A DNA stretch of 64,000 bases, taken from CAZQVN01 sp964596775 (GTDB lineage Bacteria; Eisenbacteria; RBG-16-71-46; JABDJR01; JAWXBZ01). Below, piece by piece: positions 8,113 through 16,625 of the stretch. Both the position numbers and the translations under genes were made by a program. The notes beneath the pieces are model-generated. The model made no database searches and was not told the DNA's origin. It worked only from the letters and a program-made list of their open reading frames with translations. Each line of letters opens with the position of its first letter. Position 1 is the first letter of the stretch. The stretch lies in contig CAZQVN010000014.1 in the NCBI GenBank assembly GCA_964596775.1, positions 21,582-85,581 on the forward strand, written 5' to 3'.

Positions 8113-10689
8113 TCAGCGGGTGATCATCACCTTCTGCCGGCGCGACTCCCCGTCCGCGTTCATCCGGATGAAGTACACGCCCGACGGAACCTCCGCGCCG
8201 CTCTCGTCCCGCCCGTCCCAGGTGACTTCGTAGCGTCCGAGCGGGCGCGGCTCGTCGACCAGGACGGCCACGCGCCGCCCGCGCACGTCGTGCACCTCGA
8301 TCGTGACCCGGGTTTCCCCGGGAAGTTCGAAAGCGATGCTGGTGGCGTCGGTGGTGGGGTTCGGCCGTCCGGGACGGAGTTCCAGCCGGGCGGGAGGATC
8401 GAGGCCGACGCCCGACACCGGTCCGGTGGACGCCCAGGTCGTGTTGGAAATCGGCGACCAGTTCGGCCACTCGTCCGCCGTCTTCATGGCGAAGTAGTAG
8501 AGATAGCCGAAGCCCAGCCCGGCAACCCGGAACGTCTGCGTCTGGCCGGGGTCGAGCGGGCCGGGCTCGCCGACGATGTAGTTGGTGCCGTCCCAGTTTC
8601 CCGCGTGGATGGGGAACGTGGCCAGTCTTAGGTCGTAGAGGTTGGCCCGGCCGACCATCCCGTCATCACCGGGGCAGGTCCACGCCAGCGTGATCGCGTT
8701 CGTTTCCACGCCGACGACGCGCAGGTCGGTGATCGCCGCCGGAGGGATCGAGTCTCCGGGCAGGGTGGTGGCGAAGGGGATGTTGGACAGAGGCGACCAG
8801 TTCGGCATTTCGTCGCCGACCCGGATCATGAAATAGTACGTGCGGTTCGGCATCATTCCGGTCAGGTTCATCGTGTGGACGGTGCCCGGCGGTCCCGGGG
8901 TCGGTTCGCCGACCACGGATGCGGCCGAGTTCATGTTTCCCGTGTCGATCGGGAACAGCGCGTACCGGAGATCGAAGAACGAGGCGGTGCCGGTGTTCCC
9001 GTCGTCTCCGGTGGCGGTCCAGCGGACCGTGGCCCTCGTGGGGGTCGTGGACAGGATCTGGAGATCGGTCACCGGAGCGGGGGCGGTCGTGTCTCCGGGG
9101 AGCGTGACCGCACTGACGACGTTGGAGATCGCTCCCCAGTGGCCGCGAAGGTCCCTGGTCTTGGCCGCGAAATGATACTGCTGGTTGCGGGTGAGGTTCG
9201 GAACGATGACGGTCTGCGGAAGACCGGGAAGGAACGGCACGATGTTCTGGGGCAGTATTGTGGACGTGTAGTACTTCGGGCCGTTCATGAGGGTCGAGTT
9301 GTACCGGACCTCGACCTGAAACGCCTGCCCGTCCAGATAATTGTCCCCGACATTCGTCCATTGAAGTTCGATCTGGTTTTCCCACGTCCGGGTCACGGTG
9401 AGGTCCGAGATCGGCGCCGGAAAATCGTTGTCGTTCGGATCCCAGAACTCGTTGTTGAGCAGGATCAGGGCGTCGCAGTAGGAAATCGGCGGGATGTAGT
9501 CGTTTTTCGAACCCAGGAACGTCGTCCAGTTGTCGTTGACGATCACCGAGCCGTTGGAATAATCGCGCCGCCACAGCGTGGTGCCGTTGAACACTCCCTG
9601 GTACGGCGGTCCGAGCGGCGTTCCGATCGGCTTGTCGAACTCCGGTTCCCACCAGATCGAAAAGTGGGCGCCGCCGTTCTCCAGGCCGATGTCGATCGAC
9701 ACGTAGCCGTCCCGGAGCATCGTCGAACCCATGACGAAACGTTTCCTCCGGCCGTATTCGGGAGTCCGGTCGGGATTGAACCGGTCGCCGTAGGGCCACT
9801 TCGTGTTGATGATGTTCACCCGGGGCACACCCTGGTAGCTGTCCTCGTTGACGAAGTAGCCGTTTCCGCCGAACATCTTGCTGACCCACGTGTAGCCGAG
9901 CGGGTGGCCGAGTTCGGGCGTCCCCTTGAACGGAAACGTTTCGATCATCGTTCCGTTCTGCTCGTAGAAGTAGTTCTGTCCGTTTCCGGTGAGGAGTTCG
10001 CCCGGGGGAAACGTGCGGGCCAACCGCTTGATCAGCGTGTCGTTGCCGGCGCGCCAGAACATGTCCAGCGTGGGCTGCGGGTCCGCGGTGCCGTCGCGGT
10101 CGGCGTCGATCGGGTAGGGGTTCAGGCCGGTGTTCGCGTTGATGAACCAGATCCCGATCCAGACGTTGTCGAGGAAGACGCCGTCCCAGTTGGAGGCGCC
10201 GTTCTGGAGGACGCTCTGGGTGATGAACCGGGGGAACCAGTCGAGATAGGTTTCCCCCTGGGCGTTGACCGGGCAGAGCGAGGTCGTGTTGGCGGTCCAC
10301 TTGCCGATGTGGTCGGAGACGTGACCGCCCTGGGTGTTCCACAGCCACCAGTTGTTCGCGTCGATGACCTCGAACATCTCCCGCCATTTGCTGTTCGAGG
10401 GAAATACGGTGGCGTTGGCCCAGGTTCCGTTGATGGGGATGTAGGCGAGGATCTTGATGTTCGGATTGACCGCCTTGATCTGGACGAGGATCGAATCGGG
10501 GGAGTCCACGTCAAGGCTGAGGATGTCGTACTTGGCGAGGTTCGGAATGTCGGTGGGTTCGAAATAGTTCCGGCCGTAGAAATTGAAGACCTTCGGGTAC
10601 GGCGGGGCGGCGCCCGCGGCGGACGCCCCGGCCAGCGCGAACGCGACCGCCAGCAGTGCGGACAGATGTAAACGTCTCTCGTTGATCAA
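8113..10689 (-). CDS. Secreted TIM-barrel (GHL15-like) protein with FN3 domains and FlgD/T9SS-like C-terminus
   Basis: 858 residues. It starts with a signal peptide (cleavage near AGAAPPYP). Residues about 25-400 resemble the hypothetical glycosyl hydrolase 15-like/alpha-amylase-superfamily barrel: ILAYIPINGTWAN, WDGVFLDNVWIGIW and an LTGNGQNYFYEQNG segment. At least three fibronectin-III-like repeats follow, each with a W/Y-T-x-x-GDD motif (WTATGDDG, WTCPGDDG). The last 80 residues match the FlgD-Ig/type A sorting fold (RPNPTTDATSIAFELP, VHDVRGRRVAVL, WDGRDESGAEVPSGVYF). The start is TTG at 10689 with AAGGA 8 nt upstream. Likely exported to the surface; the polysaccharide substrate is unknown. 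The 230-bp upstream stretch (10690-10919) contains no gene. Confidence 0.8.
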   Translation of the reverse strand: MINERRLHLSALLAVAFALAGASAAGAAPPYPKVFNFYGRNYFEPTDIPNLAKYDILSLDVDSPDSILVQIKAVNPNIKILAYIPINGTWANATVFPSNSKWREMFEVIDANNWWLWNTQGGHVSDHIGKWTANTTSLCPVNAQGETYLDWFPRFITQSVLQNGASNWDGVFLDNVWIGIWFINANTGLNPYPIDADRDGTADPQPTLDMFWRAGNDTLIKRLARTFPPGELLTGNGQNYFYEQNGTMIETFPFKGTPELGHPLGYTWVSKMFGGNGYFVNEDSYQGVPRVNIINTKWPYGDRFNPDRTPEYGRRKRFVMGSTMLRDGYVSIDIGLENGGAHFSIWWEPEFDKPIGTPLGPPYQGVFNGTTLWRRDYSNGSVIVNDNWTTFLGSKNDYIPPISYCDALILLNNEFWDPNDNDFPAPISDLTVTRTWENQIELQWTNVGDNYLDGQAFQVEVRYNSTLMNGPKYYTSTILPQNIVPFLPGLPQTVIVPNLTRNQQYHFAAKTRDLRGHWGAISNVVSAVTLPGDTTAPAPVTDLQILSTTPTRATVRWTATGDDGNTGTASFFDLRYALFPIDTGNMNSAASVVGEPTPGPPGTVHTMNLTGMMPNRTYYFMIRVGDEMPNWSPLSNIPFATTLPGDSIPPAAITDLRVVGVETNAITLAWTCPGDDGMVGRANLYDLRLATFPIHAGNWDGTNYIVGEPGPLDPGQTQTFRVAGLGFGYLYYFAMKTADEWPNWSPISNTTWASTGPVSGVGLDPPARLELRPGRPNPTTDATSIAFELPGETRVTIEVHDVRGRRVAVLVDEPRPLGRYEVTWDGRDESGAEVPSGVYFIRMNADGESRRQKVMITR

Positions 10690-10919
10690 GCGGCGTGTCC
10701 TTGATTGGAACCTTATCGAAAAAAAGCAGATGTGAAAGTATCAACGCGTCCGGCACTGTACAAGCCGTTTTTCCGATTTTGGACGATTTCCCGGACCGCG
10801 ACCTTCCGTATCGCCGCCCCGGAGGGTGAGCGGTTCCCCGAAGAGACCCGATATCTTCATCTTGAACGGCCGCGAATCCCGTGATAAGTTCTTCCGTCGC
10901 TTGACGAAATGACACCTCT

Positions 10920-11009
10920 GGAGAGGTGCGAGAGTGGTTGAATCGGGCGGTCTCGAAAACCGTTAAGGGTGAAAGCCCTTCGAGGGTTCGAATCCCTCCC
11001 TCTCCGCCA
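10920..11009 (+). tRNA. tRNA-Ser (anticodon CGA)
   Basis: A 90-nt class II tRNA with long variable arm. The acceptor stem GGAGAGG pairs with CCTCTCC, the anticodon loop is TCTCGAAAA giving CGA, the T-loop is GGTTCGAATCC, and CCA is encoded. It reads serine codon UCG. Confidence 0.95.
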
Positions 11010-11063
11010 GGGATGACATAATGCGCTGGCCGTGCAAGAGTTGGCCGGGAAGAATCAGCTTCA

Positions 11064-11153
11064 GGAGAGATGTCCGAGTGGCTGAAGGAGCGCGCTTGGA
11101 AAGCGCGTGTGTGGGAAACTGCACCGAGGGTTCGAATCCCTCTCTCTCCGCCA
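11064..11153 (+). tRNA. tRNA-Ser (anticodon GGA)
   Basis: A second 90-nt class II tRNA. The acceptor stem GGAGAGA pairs with TCTCTCC, the anticodon is GGA in CTTGGAAAG, the variable arm is long, the T-loop is GGTTCGAATCC, and CCA is encoded. It reads UCC/UCU. It is probably cotranscribed with the tRNA-Ser 54 nt upstream. Confidence 0.95.
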
Positions 11154-11212
11154 GCCGTTCGCGGCTGGGCAAGCCGATTTCAGGTCGGGAGGGCAATCCG
11201 GACCGAAAACGT

Positions 11213-11288
11213 GGGGATGTAGCTCAGATGGGAGAGCGCCTCGTTCGCAACGAGGAGGTCGGCGGTTCGATCCCGCTCATCTCCACCA
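11213..11288 (+). tRNA. tRNA-Ala (anticodon CGC)
   Basis: A 76-nt tRNA. The acceptor stem GGGGATG pairs with CATCTCC (one G-T pair), the D-arm is AGCTCAGATGGGAGAGC, the anticodon loop is TTCGCAA giving CGC, the T-loop is GGTTCGATCCC, and CCA is encoded. It reads GCG, a codon expected to be common in this GC-rich genome. Confidence 0.95.
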
Positions 11289-11296
11289 TGATCAGG

Positions 11297-11337
11297 CCGG
11301 GCTCCGCGCTCCGCAAAGGGCCGGAGCCCGGTGTTTT
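11297..11337 (+). terminator. Intrinsic terminator after the tRNA cluster
   Basis: A perfect 10-bp stem, CCGGGCTCCG (11297-11306) with CGGAGCCCGG (11322-11331), followed by TGTTTT. It separates the tRNA unit from the SRP RNA. Confidence 0.8.
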
Positions 11338-11353
11338 GGAAAGCAGCAAGTTC

Positions 11354-11580
11354 GGGTCGTGCTAGGCGGGGAACCAGCGGTGCCCTGTACCTGCAATCCG
11401 CTACAGCAGGGCTGAATCCCCGGCCCCGGACTTTCGTCTTGTATTGCAGTTTCGGGAGAGGTGGCGTTGAGGGTCAGACCCGACGCAACGTGAGTCCATG
11501 AACCCCGTCAGGACCGGAAGGTAGCAGCGGTAAGTGGTGCCTCAGGTGTGCCGCCGGATCTCTGGCCGGAGCCGGCCACC
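11354..11580 (+). ncRNA. ffs: Signal recognition particle RNA, long (Alu-containing) bacterial type
   Basis: The conserved helix 8 tip GTCAGGACCGGAAGGTAGCAGC, with its symmetric and asymmetric loops, lies around 11508-11530. The 5' part (GTGCTAGGCGGGGAACCAGCGGTGCCCTGTA then GCAATCCGCTACAGCAGGGCTGAATCCC, shown in pieces) is the Alu-domain consensus of the large bacterial SRP RNA found in Bacillus, not the short 4.5S form. Ends are approximate. Position immediately upstream of dnaX is a common bacterial arrangement. The partner receptor gene ftsY is also in the window. Confidence 0.9.
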
Positions 11581-11645
11581 CGGAGCGGATGCGGGGCGGG
11601 GTTCAAAGCCGGGTGCACGATCCACTTTTTCTCTGGAGGCCCGTT

Positions 11646-13448
11646 GTGACGTATGTCGTACTGGCCCGCAAATGGCGTCCGCGGCGTTTCGACGACGTTG
11701 TCGGCCAGGAACACATCACCCGGACGCTGAGCAACGCGCTCACCCAGAACCGCGTGGCGCACGGCTATCTCTTCTGCGGCCCCCGCGGCGTCGGCAAGAC
11801 CACCACGGCGCGGATCCTCGCCAAGGCCCTGAACTGCGAAAAGGGGCCGACCGCCGAACCCTGCAACGAATGCCCCGTCTGCAGGGACGTCGACCAGGGG
11901 CGCAGTCTCGACATCATCGAAGTGGACGGCGCGTCCACCCGCGGCATCGACGACGTGCGCGAACTCCGCGAGAGCGTGCGCTACGCGCCCACCGGCGGGC
12001 GCACGAAGGTCTACATCATCGATGAAGTGCACATGCTCACCCGCGAGGCGTTCAACGCGCTGCTCAAGACGCTCGAGGAGCCGCCGCCGCATGTCGTGTT
12101 CGTGATGGCCACCACGGAACCGTTCAAGGTGCCGGCCACGATCCTGTCCCGCTGCCAGCGCTTCGACTTTGCCCGGATCCATCCCAAGGCCGTCATCGAC
12201 CGCCTGGCGCACATCGTCGGGTCCGAGGGGTTCAAGGTCCAGGCCGACGCGCTCGCGGTGCTGGCCCGGCGGAGCCAGGGCGGGCTTCGCGATGCCCTGT
12301 CCACGCTGGACCAGGTTCTCACGTCCGCGGACGAGGAGGTCACCGCGGAGATGGTCAACCGGGTTCTCGGCATCCAGAGCGCCGACTTCTATTTCCGGCT
12401 CACCGACGCGCTGATCGAGGGCGATCCGCAGACGGCGCTGGCTCTGCTGGACGACGTGTATCACGCGGGAGCCGATCTCGGCGAGATCGCCGAGGAGCTG
12501 GCCCGTCACCTGCGGAACGTGATGCTCCTGTCCGTCGGGCCCGACATGGAAAAGGCGATGGAGGAACTCGGTCCGGCGGAGATCGCCCGGGTGCGGGAAC
12601 AGGCGGCAAAGGTGCCGCAGGCCACGGCCGCCCGCCTGCTCGACGTGGCGCTGCGGGCCACCGGGGCGATCCGGAGGAGCGAGCATCTCCGCCTGCATCT
12701 GGAGATGACGCTCGTGGAACTGGCGTCCGTCGTGCGGGCCGTACCGATGGGCGAGGTCCTGAGGAGGATCGAGGACATGGAGCGCCGGCTCGGCGGCGGA
12801 GGAAGCGGCGGGGGCGGCGGCGATGCCGGACCGGAACCGCGCGGCCCGGCTCGCCCGGCCGCATCGGGAACCCAGGGGACCACGAAGGCGCCGGAGTCGG
12901 CGCCGACCCGGACGCCGGACGGAGGCGCCGACCGGGAAGCCCGGTCGGAAGCGCCGGCCCCTCCCGAATCTACCCGCTCGCGGAAGACGGAGGCTCCGAC
13001 CGCCGCCGGTGTCGACACGGAACCGGCCCCGGGAGCGGAAGGATCCGCCGCTCCGGCGGCCTCCGCCCTGCCCGAGGACGCCGATCCGGCGGCCCTGTGG
13101 GACGACACGGTGGCCTCCATCAAGAAGAAGAGAATGTCGATCGGCGCGTTCCTGATCGGGAGCCGCGCCGACGGGCTGGACGGGGAAGGGCGGCTCCGCG
13201 TGATCGTGGATGCCGAGCACTCGTTCTTCAAGTCGAACCTCGAGGACGCGGACAACCGCCGGTTCATCGAGGGCGTGATGCGCGAGGTGTTCGGCCGGCC
13301 CTTGAAGTACGATATCGTCGTCGGCGGTGCGGCCGGCGAGGAGCCTCCACAGCCGAAGCCGAAGGCCAGATCGGCGTTCGAGATCGCGGAAACCGACCCC
13401 GGCGTCCGCAGGGTCCTGGAACTTTTCGATGGAGAGATCGCCCCATGA
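11646..13448 (+). CDS. dnaX: DNA polymerase III subunit gamma/tau
   Basis: Clamp-loader ATPase, 600 residues from a GTG at 11646 preceded by GGAGG. The product begins TYVVLARKWRPRRFDDVVGQ, the canonical DnaX N-terminus. Walker A is GPRGVGKTTTA near residue 43. A four-Cys zinc module includes CNECPVC, Walker B/DExx is IIDEVHML, and the arginine-finger region SRCQRFDF follows. After the AAA+ and collar domains, a Gly/Pro/Ala-rich linker (residues about 385-480) precedes a C-terminal tau-like domain. No slippery A-tract for programmed frameshifting was seen, so probably only the long form is made. It overlaps ybaB by ATGA. Confidence 0.97.
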   Translation: MTYVVLARKWRPRRFDDVVGQEHITRTLSNALTQNRVAHGYLFCGPRGVGKTTTARILAKALNCEKGPTAEPCNECPVCRDVDQGRSLDIIEVDGASTRGIDDVRELRESVRYAPTGGRTKVYIIDEVHMLTREAFNALLKTLEEPPPHVVFVMATTEPFKVPATILSRCQRFDFARIHPKAVIDRLAHIVGSEGFKVQADALAVLARRSQGGLRDALSTLDQVLTSADEEVTAEMVNRVLGIQSADFYFRLTDALIEGDPQTALALLDDVYHAGADLGEIAEELARHLRNVMLLSVGPDMEKAMEELGPAEIARVREQAAKVPQATAARLLDVALRATGAIRRSEHLRLHLEMTLVELASVVRAVPMGEVLRRIEDMERRLGGGGSGGGGGDAGPEPRGPARPAASGTQGTTKAPESAPTRTPDGGADREARSEAPAPPESTRSRKTEAPTAAGVDTEPAPGAEGSAAPAASALPEDADPAALWDDTVASIKKKRMSIGAFLIGSRADGLDGEGRLRVIVDAEHSFFKSNLEDADNRRFIEGVMREVFGRPLKYDIVVGGAAGEEPPQPKPKARSAFEIAETDPGVRRVLELFDGEIAP

Positions 13449-13759
13449 AGAATTTCAACAGCATGATGAAGCAGGCCCAGGCCATGCAGGCCAAGATGGC
13501 CAAGGTGCAGGAGGATCTCGCCGAGATGGAGATCGAGGCCACCGCCGGAGGCGGCATGGTCACGGTCACCGTCAACGGCAAGCAGGAAGTCCTGTCGATC
13601 AAGCTCAAGCCGGAGGTCGTGGATCCGGACGACGTGGAAGGTCTCGAAGACCTGCTCATGGCCGCGCTGACGGAGGCGCGGGAAAAGGCCGGCCGGGAAA
13701 TGGAGGCCGCCATGTCCAAGGTTACCGGAGGCCTCGGCCTTCCCCCCGGCCTGTTCTAG
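13445..13759 (+). CDS. ybaB: YbaB/EbfC nucleoid-associated protein
   Basis: 104 residues, homodimeric DNA-binding protein of the YbaB/EbfC family. It has an N-terminal Met/Gln/Lys-rich helix (KQAQAMQAKMAKVQEDLAEM), a central beta segment (GGGMVTVTVNGKQEVLSIKL), a PEVVDPDDVEGLEDLL helix and a Gly-rich end (GGLGLPPGLF). The start overlaps the dnaX stop. The dnaX-ybaB-recR order is widely conserved. Confidence 0.96.
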   Translation: MKNFNSMMKQAQAMQAKMAKVQEDLAEMEIEATAGGGMVTVTVNGKQEVLSIKLKPEVVDPDDVEGLEDLLMAALTEAREKAGREMEAAMSKVTGGLGLPPGLF

Positions 13760-13774
13760 GACTCGGGCCCCTTC

Positions 13775-14374
13775 ATGCAGTATTCAAGCCGCGTCGTCGA
13801 GTCGCTTGTCGAGGAACTCGGCCGCCTTCCCGGCATCGGCCGGAAGACCGCCCAGCGACTCGCGTTTCACCTGCTGCGTCAGCCGAAGGAGGAGGCGCTC
13901 CGCCTCGCCGACGTCATCAGGGCGGTCAAGGAAAAGGTCGACGCCTGCGCGATCTGCGGCAACGTCACCGACACGAATCCGTGCCTGATCTGCGGCGATG
14001 CCCGCCGCGACGCCACGCTGATCTGCGTCGTGGAAACCCCCGTCGACGTGATCGCCGTCGAGCAGTCGGGCAGCTTCAAGGGGGTCTACCATGTTCTCGG
14101 CGGCGCGCTGAACCCCCTCGACGGCATCGGCCCCGATGAAATCCGCGGCGCCCAGCTCGTCGAGCGCGTGCGCAAGGCGCCGCCCGGCGAGGTGATCCTC
14201 GCCACGAATCCGAACCCCGCCGGCGAAGCCACCGCGGCCTGGCTCGGCGACCTCCTGAAGCCGCTCGGCGTCCGGGTCACCCGGATCGCCCGCGGCATTC
14301 CGGTCGGCGGGGATCTCGAGTTCTCCGACCAGGCCACGCTGGCCCGCGCCCTGGAGGGGCGCCGCGATCTCTAG
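13775..14374 (+). CDS. recR: Recombination protein RecR
   Basis: 199 residues. RecR acts with RecO/RecF to load RecA on gapped DNA. Visible domains are the helix-hairpin-helix (LGRLPGIGRKTAQRLAFHLL), the zinc finger (CAICGNVTDTNPCLIC), and the Toprim domain (ICVVETPVDVIAVEQSG, YHVLGGALNPLDGIGP, ATNPNPAGEATA). The C-terminal Walker-like region RIARGIPVGGDLEFSDQ is intact. It lies 15 nt after ybaB, and its stop lies inside the predicted start region of pgpA. Confidence 0.97.
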   Translation: MQYSSRVVESLVEELGRLPGIGRKTAQRLAFHLLRQPKEEALRLADVIRAVKEKVDACAICGNVTDTNPCLICGDARRDATLICVVETPVDVIAVEQSGSFKGVYHVLGGALNPLDGIGPDEIRGAQLVERVRKAPPGEVILATNPNPAGEATAAWLGDLLKPLGVRVTRIARGIPVGGDLEFSDQATLARALEGRRDL

Positions 14375-14900
14375 CCGGAACCGGACCGGGACCGCGGACG
14401 GTCCCCGCGCACCCTTCGCGGCCCGCGTCACCGCCACGCTCGGCCCCGTCGGCTTCTTCCCGTGGGCCCCGGCCACGCTGGCCAGCCTCGTGGTGACCGT
14501 TCTCTATTTCTTCCTTCCCCCGCTGCCGTTTCTCGCGCAGGCGGCGCTCCTTCTCGTCGTCGGGTGGGCGGGCACGATCGCCAGCACCGTCACCGAGCGC
14601 GAACTCGGACTGGACGCCGGCCCGATCGTCATCGACGAGGTGGCCGGCATGGTCGTCACCTACCTGCTCCTGCCGCTTCCCGAGGCGGCGTGGCCGCGGA
14701 TCGTCGTTCTCGGGGCGGGATTCGTGTTCTTCCGCTTCTTCGACATCCTCAAGCCGTGGCCGGCCGACCGGCTGCAGCACCTGCCGGGCGGGTACGGCAT
14801 CATGGCCGACGACGTCATGGCCGGGATCTATTCGAACCTGGCCGTGCGCGTGCTGCTCGCCCTCGGGCTGTTCCGGTTCGTTCCGGGATTCGCTCCATGA
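14367..14900 (+). CDS. pgpA: Phosphatidylglycerophosphatase A, apparent AUC start
   Basis: Membrane phosphatase that converts phosphatidylglycerol phosphate to phosphatidylglycerol. The conserved N-terminal segment TLGPVGFFPWAPATLASL corresponds to the PgpA GT..P.aPGT..S motif. Later motifs are GPIVIDEVAGM, FFRFFDILKPWPADRL and GYGIMADDVMAGIYSNL. The first standard start codon in frame (GTG 14490) would delete the N-terminal motif. No ATG, GTG or TTG exists upstream in this frame for at least 60 codons. An ATC at 14367 sits 7 nt after a strong GGAGGGG and gives 177 residues, the family's length. It overlaps the end of recR, and its stop overlaps cinA as ATGA. Confidence 0.85.
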   Translation: MSSRNRTGTADGPRAPFAARVTATLGPVGFFPWAPATLASLVVTVLYFFLPPLPFLAQAALLLVVGWAGTIASTVTERELGLDAGPIVIDEVAGMVVTYLLLPLPEAAWPRIVVLGAGFVFFRFFDILKPWPADRLQHLPGGYGIMADDVMAGIYSNLAVRVLLALGLFRFVPGFAP

Positions 14901-16162
14901 CGCGGGTCGAGATTCTCGCCGTCGGCAACGAACTGCTGTCCGGCGACATCCTCGACACGAACTTCCAGTCGATCGCCCGGCGGCTCAAGGAGATCGGCCT
15001 GAACGTGTCCCGGCACGTGACCGCGCCGGACGACCGCGCCGCCATCGCGTCGGCGCTGCGCGAGTGCCTCGCCCGGTCGGGAGTGGTCATCCTCACCGGC
15101 GGACTCGGCCCCACCTCGGACGATCTCACCCGGTTCGGGGTGGCGGACGCCCTCGGCGTGCCGCTGGTCCTCGATCCGGTCGCGGTCGAGGCGATCCGGG
15201 CCCGCTTCCGCACGTTCGGGGTCGGGGAGATGCCCCCGGCCAACGAGGTCCAGGCGATGTTCCCCGAGGGCGCCGTCGTTCTGTCCAACCCGAACGGGAC
15301 CGCCCCGGGGTTTCGCTGCGGCTTCGCGGACCTGAAATCGATCACCCGGACGGTCTTCGTCCTCCCCGGCCCGCCCCGGGAACTCAGGCCGATGATCGAG
15401 GAGCATCTCGTGCCGTTCCTGCTCGGGCCCGACCTGCCGGTGATCCGCATCCGCCGGCTCCGCACGCAGGGGGTGGGGGAGTCGATGCTCGCCGAGAAGA
15501 TCGCGGACTGGCCGTTCGGGATCGACGGCGTGGAGATCGGCTACTACCCGCAGGACCCTGGCGTGGACGTGAAGATCACCGCCACCGGGGCGGACGAAAC
15601 CGAGGCCGGGGCGCGGCTCGGCCGGGCCGTGGAGGAAGTGCGCGCCCGGCTGGACCTCCACATCTACGCGGAAGGGCACGTCACGCTGCCGGAAGTTCTC
15701 GGCGGGCTCCTCCGCGCGAGGGGGAAGATGCTTTCGCTGGCCGAGTCGTGCACGGGAGGGCTCGCCGCCTCGCTGGTCACGTCGGTGGCCGGCTCCAGCG
15801 ACTATTTCGACGGCGGCGTCATCACCTATTCCAACGCGGCGAAGACGGCCCTGCTCGGCGTGCCGCGGGAGTTGATCGCGGCGAAGGGCGCGGTCAGCGG
15901 GGATGTGGCCGCGGCGATGGCGGACGGTCTCCGGATCCTCCGCGGCACCGGGTACGCGATCGCCATCACCGGCATCGCCGGGCCGGGAGGCGCCACGGAG
16001 GAAAAGCCGGTGGGGCTCGTCTACATCGCGATCGCCGGTCCGGACGGCACCGAGGTCAGGGAAACCCGTCACGGCGGGGATCGCACGACGGTGCAGCGGC
16101 GCTCGGCGGTCACGGCGCTCGACCTGCTCCGCCGCCGGCTGCTGGCGGGCGATCCGGAGTGA
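14897..16162 (+). CDS. cinA: CinA family protein (competence/damage-inducible; NMN deamidase domain)
   Basis: 421 residues. The N-terminal MoaB-like molybdopterin-binding domain has EILAVGNELLSGDILDTN and LTGGLGPTSDD. The C-terminal CinA domain has SLAESCTGGLAASLVTSVAGSS, GVITYSNAAKTALLGVP and ITGIAGPGGATEEKPVGLVYIA, typical of nicotinamide mononucleotide deamidases, with the N-terminal domain linked to ADP-ribose hydrolysis in some members. The start ATG overlaps the pgpA stop. cinA next to recA is common; here recA is 4 kb downstream. Confidence 0.95.
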   Translation: MTRVEILAVGNELLSGDILDTNFQSIARRLKEIGLNVSRHVTAPDDRAAIASALRECLARSGVVILTGGLGPTSDDLTRFGVADALGVPLVLDPVAVEAIRARFRTFGVGEMPPANEVQAMFPEGAVVLSNPNGTAPGFRCGFADLKSITRTVFVLPGPPRELRPMIEEHLVPFLLGPDLPVIRIRRLRTQGVGESMLAEKIADWPFGIDGVEIGYYPQDPGVDVKITATGADETEAGARLGRAVEEVRARLDLHIYAEGHVTLPEVLGGLLRARGKMLSLAESCTGGLAASLVTSVAGSSDYFDGGVITYSNAAKTALLGVPRELIAAKGAVSGDVAAAMADGLRILRGTGYAIAITGIAGPGGATEEKPVGLVYIAIAGPDGTEVRETRHGGDRTTVQRRSAVTALDLLRRRLLAGDPE

Positions 16163-16178
16163 ACGACTCCTGGTTCGA

Positions 16179-16207
16179 TGGACCGCGCCGCGCGAACCGG
16201 ATATCCT
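16179..16207 (+). promoter_or_regulatory. Predicted promoter for the DUF971 gene, leaderless type
   Basis: TGGACC (16179-16184), a 17-nt spacer and TATCCT (16202-16207), with only 7 nt before the ATG at 16215. No Shine-Dalgarno sequence is placed usefully. Confidence 0.45.
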
Positions 16208-16214
16208 CCTCCCC

Positions 16215-16580
16215 ATGAGCGACCCGCGAACGAACGCCGCCGAAATCGAGCTGATCGGTCACGACCGCCTCGTCGTCCACTGGGAGGACGGCCACACGAG
16301 CACGTTCGACACCGGCTTCCTCCGGGTCAAGTGCCCGTGCGCCGTCTGCGCCGGAGAGGAGCCGCCGATCCAGTTGAAGAAGGAGGAGCCGAAGATCGAG
16401 GTCGGCATGAGCCTGCCCGTTCTTCCGGCGAAGGCGCGCCCCGTCCACCCGGCGAGCGTGGAGCCGGTCGGCTACTACGCGATCCGCATCGTCTGGAGCG
16501 ACGGCCACGACGCCGGAATCTACTCGTTCCGCCTGCTGAGGTCGCTCTGTCCGTGCGGGAACTGCGGGGAACAGCGCTAG
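16215..16580 (+). CDS. DUF971 (gamma-butyrobetaine hydroxylase-like N-terminal) domain protein
   Basis: 121 residues. It contains the DUF971 core: IGHDRLVVHWEDGHTSTFDTGFLRVKC (in parts), a CPCAVC pair, a variable spacer, VGYYAIRIVWSDGHDAGIYSFRLLRSLC and CPCGNCG at the C-terminus. The paired Cys motifs suggest metal or Fe-S binding. Stand-alone members are often found near Fe-S-related genes; here the convergent neighbour is nadA, a 4Fe-4S enzyme. Function is otherwise unknown. Confidence 0.9.
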   Translation: MSDPRTNAAEIELIGHDRLVVHWEDGHTSTFDTGFLRVKCPCAVCAGEEPPIQLKKEEPKIEVGMSLPVLPAKARPVHPASVEPVGYYAIRIVWSDGHDAGIYSFRLLRSLCPCGNCGEQR

Positions 16581-16625
16581 CCCGTCCGGCACCGGCGGGG
16601 CGAAGCCCGTCGACCGCCGGAGCGA

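Noticed and set aside
11021..11415. Short open frames through the tRNA cluster
   Set aside because: They run across three tRNA genes and the terminator; no protein motif and no ribosome-binding site.
13115..13140. AAGAAGAAGAG in dnaX as a programmed frameshift site
   Set aside because: It is not a slippery heptamer (no A-AAA-AAG), and no downstream stop/hairpin arrangement was recognised.
14462..14896. A longer in-frame extension upstream of cinA
   Set aside because: Alternate-frame reading of pgpA. CinA similarity begins at MTRVEILAVGNELL, and the ATG overlaps the pgpA stop.
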